Shown in pieces: positions 13,313-16,145 of a stretch of DNA of 16,145 nucleotides. A model generated the notes under the pieces. The model ran no database searches, was not told where the DNA came from, and saw nothing but the letters and a program-made list of their open reading frames with translations. The DNA comes from an uncultured Erysipelotrichaceae bacterium (GTDB taxonomy: Bacteria > Bacillota_I > Bacilli_A > RF39 > UBA660). The DNA is taken from NCBI GenBank assembly GCA_902797105.1, contig CADBRL010000044.1:1-16145 (forward strand), in the 5' to 3' direction. Position 1 is the first letter of the stretch. Each line of letters begins with the position of its first letter. The translations under genes were made by a program, and so were the position numbers.

Positions 13313-13753
13313 CTATAAATTACTTTCATCAATGTCATCAACTACGACTAGGTCAGATAAATCATCTTCTGCAACATCGTCTGTTTCATCATCTTTGTCA
13401 TAGAAAATATCATCTTCATCATCAGCTATATCGTCTTCTACTAGCTCTTCGTCATCTTCCAATAGTTCTTCTTCGTCTTCATCATCATCAAAAACTATGT
13501 CTAATTTATGCCTTGATTGAAGGTCCCAATAACCTTTGTCAAGCATAATAAATTTTTTATTTATAGACATTTGTTCAAAGAAGTCCATTAATTCTTCATC
13601 TACTGTTTCTTCTGGTAATTCTAAAACTGCGCATACTTTGGCAAAAATATCACGTAGTTTCATTTTTTTTCCACTTTCTTGTAAAATTAGTAAAGCAATA
13701 TCATCATAACCCATTAGTTCAAGTTCTTCTTTAGGTATTTGCTTTAATTTCAT
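13313..13753 (-). CDS. rpoE: RNA polymerase delta subunit RpoE
   Basis: Delta is a Bacilli-type RNA polymerase subunit that speeds recycling of the enzyme and sharpens promoter choice by initiating nucleotide level. The 146 residues show the expected two parts: an N-terminal HARE-HTH domain (about 10-82, with GYDDIALLILQESGKKM, LRDIFAKVCAVLELPEE and FIMLDKGYWDLQSRH) and a disordered, very acidic tail from about 88 rich in Asp and Glu. The start codon is fixed by TAAGGAG; the TAA of this string is the argS stop codon, so the two genes are translated in tight sequence. In B. subtilis rpoE precedes pyrG, whereas here it is placed between argS and prfA. Confidence 0.95.
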   Translation of the reverse strand: MKLKQIPKEELELMGYDDIALLILQESGKKMKLRDIFAKVCAVLELPEETVDEELMDFFEQMSINKKFIMLDKGYWDLQSRHKLDIVFDDDEDEEELLEDDEELVEDDIADDEDDIFYDKDDETDDVAEDDLSDLVVVDDIDESNL

Positions 13754-13765
13754 AAATCATTCTCC

Positions 13766-15373
13766 TTACATTTGTTCTGGTGGGATAACCCCGATTAAAT
13801 CAAGTGCGTTAAATAATGTTTGTTTAACACATTTGATTAAATTTAAATTTTCCAAAGTTTCTTCTTCGTCATCAGTAAGTACACGATTTTTAGCATAGTA
13901 TAAATGGAATAAACTTGCTAGTTCATATACATAGTTGGTAATTAAGTGTGGCAACTCTTTTGTTGCTGCTGTTTTTACCACTTCTGGGAATTCATAAACT
14001 TTTTCTAGAACATTATATGATGTATCGTCTTTAATTGCAATATATTTTTCACATTTTTTTACATTTTCTTGTCCTTTTAGGATTGAACAAATTCTTGCAT
14101 AAGCATAGCTTACGTAAAATACTGGGTTTTCATTAGATTTACTTTTAGCAAGTCCTAAGTCAAAATCCATTTGAGTATCTAAACTATATTTTGAAAAATA
14201 ATATCTAGCAGCATTAACTCCGACTTCATCAATTAATTCTTTTAATGTAACTGATTTACCAGTTCTTTTACTCATTTTTACTACTTCGCCATTTTCTACA
14301 AGTCTTACTAATTGTAATAGTTTAACTTCTAGTTTTTCTGGGTCATTTCCTAGAGCCTTAACACTACTTTTTAAACGTGCCACGTATCCATGATGGTCTG
14401 CTCCGAAAATGTCTATCATTTTATCAAAACCACGATTTATTTTATCCATATGATATGCTATATCTGGTAAAAAGTAAGTAGCATTTCCATCTTCTTTAAT
14501 TAAAACATGGTCTTTATCATCAAATAGAGCGCTACATTTAAACCATGTTGCTCCATCCTTTTCATAAGTGTAGCCATTTTTATTTAAAATATTCACTACT
14601 TCTTTTAAATCATATTTTTCTGATAAGGCTTTTTCACTTGTCTTAACATCATATTCAATTCTATATTCTTTTAAATCATCAAAGATGTGTCCAACCATTT
14701 CTTCTGTTCCTAATTTTTTGAAATAATCTAAATCTTTATCTAAATATGTATCTTTGTGTTCATCATATAACTTTTGTGCTATAGCAATTATTTCTTTACC
14801 ATAATAACCATTTTCAGGCATTTCTGATGGAAGCCCACATATTTCTTTATAACGAGCTATAATTGATAAACCTAAGTTTGTTATTTGACTTCCTAAGTCA
14901 TTAATATAGTATTCACTAGTTACATCAAATCCGCAGAATTTCATGATACGTGCAAGTGAGTCACCATAAGCACCACCACGAGCATTACCCAAGTGAAGTA
15001 TTCCGGTTGGATTGGCACTAACAAATTCAATGTTGATTTTTTGACCATTACCAATGTTTGAACTTCCATATCTTTCTTTTTCATCTAATACTTTATTGAT
15101 ATTTTCAAGCAAATAATCTTTAGATACAAAGAAATTTATAAAACCTGGGGCCTTAATTTCAATATTTTTAATACTTGGATTATCAATTTTGCTTACAATT
15201 TCTTCTGCAATAAGCATTGGATTTTTCTTTAATATTCTTGCTAATTTCATAGCAATATTTGTTGAAAAGTCACCATTTTCAGCTAAAGCTGGTTTAGTTA
15301 CTTCGATTTCTACATCTGTTACTTCTAGGGCATCTAAAGCCTTTTTAATTTCTTCTGTTAATAAATTTTTCAT
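13766..15373 (-). CDS. argS: Arginyl-tRNA synthetase
   Basis: ArgRS charges tRNA-Arg with arginine; it is a class I synthetase that needs the tRNA to activate the amino acid. The 535 residues show the N-terminal additional domain (about 1-100, with GDFSTNIAMKLARI), the HIGH-type motif as HLGN (127-130) in FVSANPTGILHLGNARGG, FGADHHGYVARLK, and the KMSKS-type motif as KMSKR (366-370) with TGKSVTL behind it. The C-terminal anticodon-binding part ends with LLNA-type helices and DLIGVIPPEQM. Length fits the bacterial form. The ATG overlaps the stop of the preceding DUF1934-like gene (ATGA) and GAGGAAA lies before it, so the pair is translationally coupled. ywiB-argS is also the order in B. subtilis. 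Confidence 0.97.
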   Translation of the reverse strand: MKNLLTEEIKKALDALEVTDVEIEVTKPALAENGDFSTNIAMKLARILKKNPMLIAEEIVSKIDNPSIKNIEIKAPGFINFFVSKDYLLENINKVLDEKERYGSSNIGNGQKINIEFVSANPTGILHLGNARGGAYGDSLARIMKFCGFDVTSEYYINDLGSQITNLGLSIIARYKEICGLPSEMPENGYYGKEIIAIAQKLYDEHKDTYLDKDLDYFKKLGTEEMVGHIFDDLKEYRIEYDVKTSEKALSEKYDLKEVVNILNKNGYTYEKDGATWFKCSALFDDKDHVLIKEDGNATYFLPDIAYHMDKINRGFDKMIDIFGADHHGYVARLKSSVKALGNDPEKLEVKLLQLVRLVENGEVVKMSKRTGKSVTLKELIDEVGVNAARYYFSKYSLDTQMDFDLGLAKSKSNENPVFYVSYAYARICSILKGQENVKKCEKYIAIKDDTSYNVLEKVYEFPEVVKTAATKELPHLITNYVYELASLFHLYYAKNRVLTDDEEETLENLNLIKCVKQTLFNALDLIGVIPPEQM

Positions 15374-15702
15374 ATTTCCTCTTTCCTAGTAATTTCTATT
15401 ACTTTTATTTCATCACCTAATGAATAGGTTAATGTTATTTTATTATTTTCTTCTTCATATTTTGTATTTATATCATATTTCAAATTATTATTTTCAAATA
15501 TTACTGTTAATAAGTTGTTGTTAAAATCAACTCTGAATATATCTTCTGGACATCGTCGTTCGTAAATTCTGTTTATTCTGTCTATCACATGAGTACCATA
15601 TTCATCTACATAATATATTAAATTATCTTCAAATTTGGCATCTTTATCTACCTCATCGATGACGATTTCATCACCATTTTTTAGCTTCCAATCAATTTTC
15701 AT
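15370..15702 (-). CDS. DUF1934 (YwiB)-like beta-barrel protein
   Basis: A 110-residue protein, first gene of the argS operon. Function is unknown. The sequence is rich in beta strands alternating charged and hydrophobic residues, with FRVDFNNNLLTVIFE, LKYDINTKYEEENNKI and TLTYSLGDEIKVIEI near the end. This fits the C-terminal half of DUF1934/YwiB, a small barrel protein encoded directly upstream of argS in many Firmicutes; the similarity is weak by eye and the place carries much of the argument. It is shorter than YwiB (about 140). No signal peptide or membrane helix. AGAGGTGA precedes the ATG. Its TGA stop overlaps the argS ATG by four bases. Confidence 0.6.
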   Translation of the reverse strand: MKIDWKLKNGDEIVIDEVDKDAKFEDNLIYYVDEYGTHVIDRINRIYERRCPEDIFRVDFNNNLLTVIFENNNLKYDINTKYEEENNKITLTYSLGDEIKVIEITRKEEI

Positions 15703-15729
15703 GGTTAGTCACCTCTTTTTTTCTTCCAT

Positions 15730-15758
15730 ATTATAACAAAATTTATATTAAATGTATA
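15730..15758 (-). promoter_or_regulatory. Predicted promoter of the argS operon
   Basis: Minus-strand -35 TATACA (15758-15753), spacer 17, extended -10 TGTTATAAT (TATAAT at 15735-15730). The leader would be only about 20 bases, too short for a T-box, so there is no sign of tRNA-Arg sensing control of argS here. Confidence 0.7.
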
Positions 15759-15785
15759 GCAAAATTACATATTTTTTTCTAAATC

Positions 15786-15829
15786 AAAAAGGCTGTTACA
15801 AAATTAATTGTTTAATTCGTAATAGCCTT
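15786..15829 (-). terminator. Terminator after the tandem short genes
   Basis: Outer arms AAGGCTGTTAC (15789-15799) and GTAATAGCCTT (15819-15829) pair at ten of eleven positions; inside, AATTAA (15802-15807) pairs with TTAATT (15812-15817). Five T follow on the minus strand. It isolates the right-end genes from the argS operon. Confidence 0.8.
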
Positions 15830-15833
15830 AACA

Positions 15834-16035
15834 TTATTTTATAATTTCTAGATTTTCTTCAGTTAAACCAGTTGCCTTAATTATCATATCTATTGGATAG
15901 TTTTCATTAAACATATTAATTTGCAGTTTTAACTACATTTTTATAGTCAATGTATCTTTGGATATTTCTAACTAGTTTTTCATCTTCTGGTGTTACTACA
16001 TACTTAAATGGGCGACATTCATTGGAATTATCCAT
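15834..16035 (-). pseudogene. Short gene of unknown family, frameshifted, paralogous to its upstream neighbour
   Basis: An ATG at 16035 with AAAGGA before it opens 39 codons (MDNSNECRPFKYVVTPEDEK ... VVKTAN) and stops at 15916. In the next frame the text goes on as INMFNENYPIDMIIKATG and LTEENLEIIK up to a TAA at 15834. That second part is plainly related to the end of the neighbouring gene (INLLKENYPIEKIIKVTG, LTEEEIEKLNR). One extra A in GCAAATTAAT explains the break; without it a 66-residue protein results. The GL(T/S)EEEIEKL ending is a short helix-turn-helix-like pattern also common at the C-termini of Rpn/PD-(D/E)XK transposase-like proteins. Function unknown. Confidence 0.7.
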
Positions 16036-16051
16036 AATGTCATCCTTTATT

Positions 16052-16145
16052 TTATCTGTTTAATTTTTCTATTTCTTCTTCAGTTAATCCAGTCACTTTA
16101 ATTATTTTTTCAATGGGATAATTTTCCTTAAGCAAATTGATTGCA
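16052..16145 (-). CDS. C-terminal end of a short protein, paralogue of the next gene; cut by window edge
   Basis: Thirty codons and a TAA stop are visible (AINLLKENYPIEKIIKVTG, then LTEEEIEKLNR). This looks like a C-terminal helical module and is about 60 percent identical to the end of the frameshifted gene that follows it 16 bases later. The rest lies outside the window, so neither length nor function can be given. Confidence 0.65.
   Translation of the reverse strand, partial: AINLLKENYPIEKIIKVTGLTEEEIEKLNR

Noticed and set aside
15703..15790. T-box or other riboswitch upstream of the argS operon
   Set aside because: The predicted leader is only about 20 bases and the hairpin farther upstream is the terminator of the preceding genes.
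1..16145. Mycoplasma-type code with TGA as Trp
   Set aside because: Trp codons are TGG (csp, argS) and three intact genes end in TGA, so the standard bacterial code fits.
1..16145. tRNA, rRNA, CRISPR array, insertion sequence
   Set aside because: Read through on both strands; no tRNA-like arm set, no regularly spaced repeats and no transposase with terminal repeats were seen.

Overview
The window is an AT-rich stretch of an uncultivated-type Bacillota genome, class Bacilli. Evidence for this is an RpoE (delta) subunit with an acidic tail, a long-form HPF next to secA, several sporulation genes (spoIIID, spoIIQ, spoIID, spoIIR) and AGGAG-type ribosome binding sites. Trp is written TGG and TGA is used as a stop (prmC, the DUF1934-like gene, the actin-like gene), so the standard bacterial code applies and not the Mycoplasma code. 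A small-genome gut lineage of the RF39/RFN20/Erysipelotrichia type is my guess for the source; the sequence itself only supports Bacilli. Every gene lies on the minus strand, so transcription runs from high to low coordinates.

Layout in transcription order. (1) 16145-15834: two tandem, related short genes. The first is cut by the window edge, the second is frameshifted; a strong hairpin terminator follows. (2) 15758-10352: one long operon with a good promoter, holding a DUF1934-like gene, argS, rpoE, prfA, prmC, spoIIR and mntP, with overlaps or short gaps. (3) 10336-10004: remnant of a zinc-ribbon membrane protein. (4) 9957-7973: murA, a clean terminator, then a membrane-anchored SGNH-like protein with altered catalytic positions. 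(5) 7888-7578: rpmE (L31) with its own promoter and terminator. (6) 7405-6516: a YhcG/DUF1016 nuclease gene broken by a one-base frameshift, followed by a perfect GC-rich hairpin. (7) 6406-3220: rpiB, a DUF1146 gene, spoIID, spoIIQ, spoIIID and a 198-residue protein in the place where Bacillus has mbl. (8) 3197-1: a cold-shock protein, hpf and the start of secA, each apparently with its own promoter.

The order closely follows the B. subtilis chromosome arc from ywiB-argS through rpoE, prfA-prmC, spoIIR, ywlD (mntP), ywlF (rpiB), ywzB, spoIID, spoIIQ, spoIIID, mbl to yvyD (hpf)-secA, but with most intervening genes gone. The window thus reads as a condensed ancestral Bacilli gene order, interrupted by a few acquired or decaying genes (yhcG, the zinc-ribbon remnant, the tandem pair at the right end).

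The most interesting item is the 198-residue protein after spoIIID. It has no obvious family by eye, but its pattern of strands and helices lines up with MreB/Mbl over two blocks, while the nucleotide-binding loops are lost and the middle is much shorter. It may be a collapsed actin-like protein kept in the sporulation operon. Other points of interest are a nearly leaderless rpiB transcript, two hairpins that would hide the ribosome binding sites of spoIIID and spoIIR, and a helically phased direct repeat over the cold-shock promoter.
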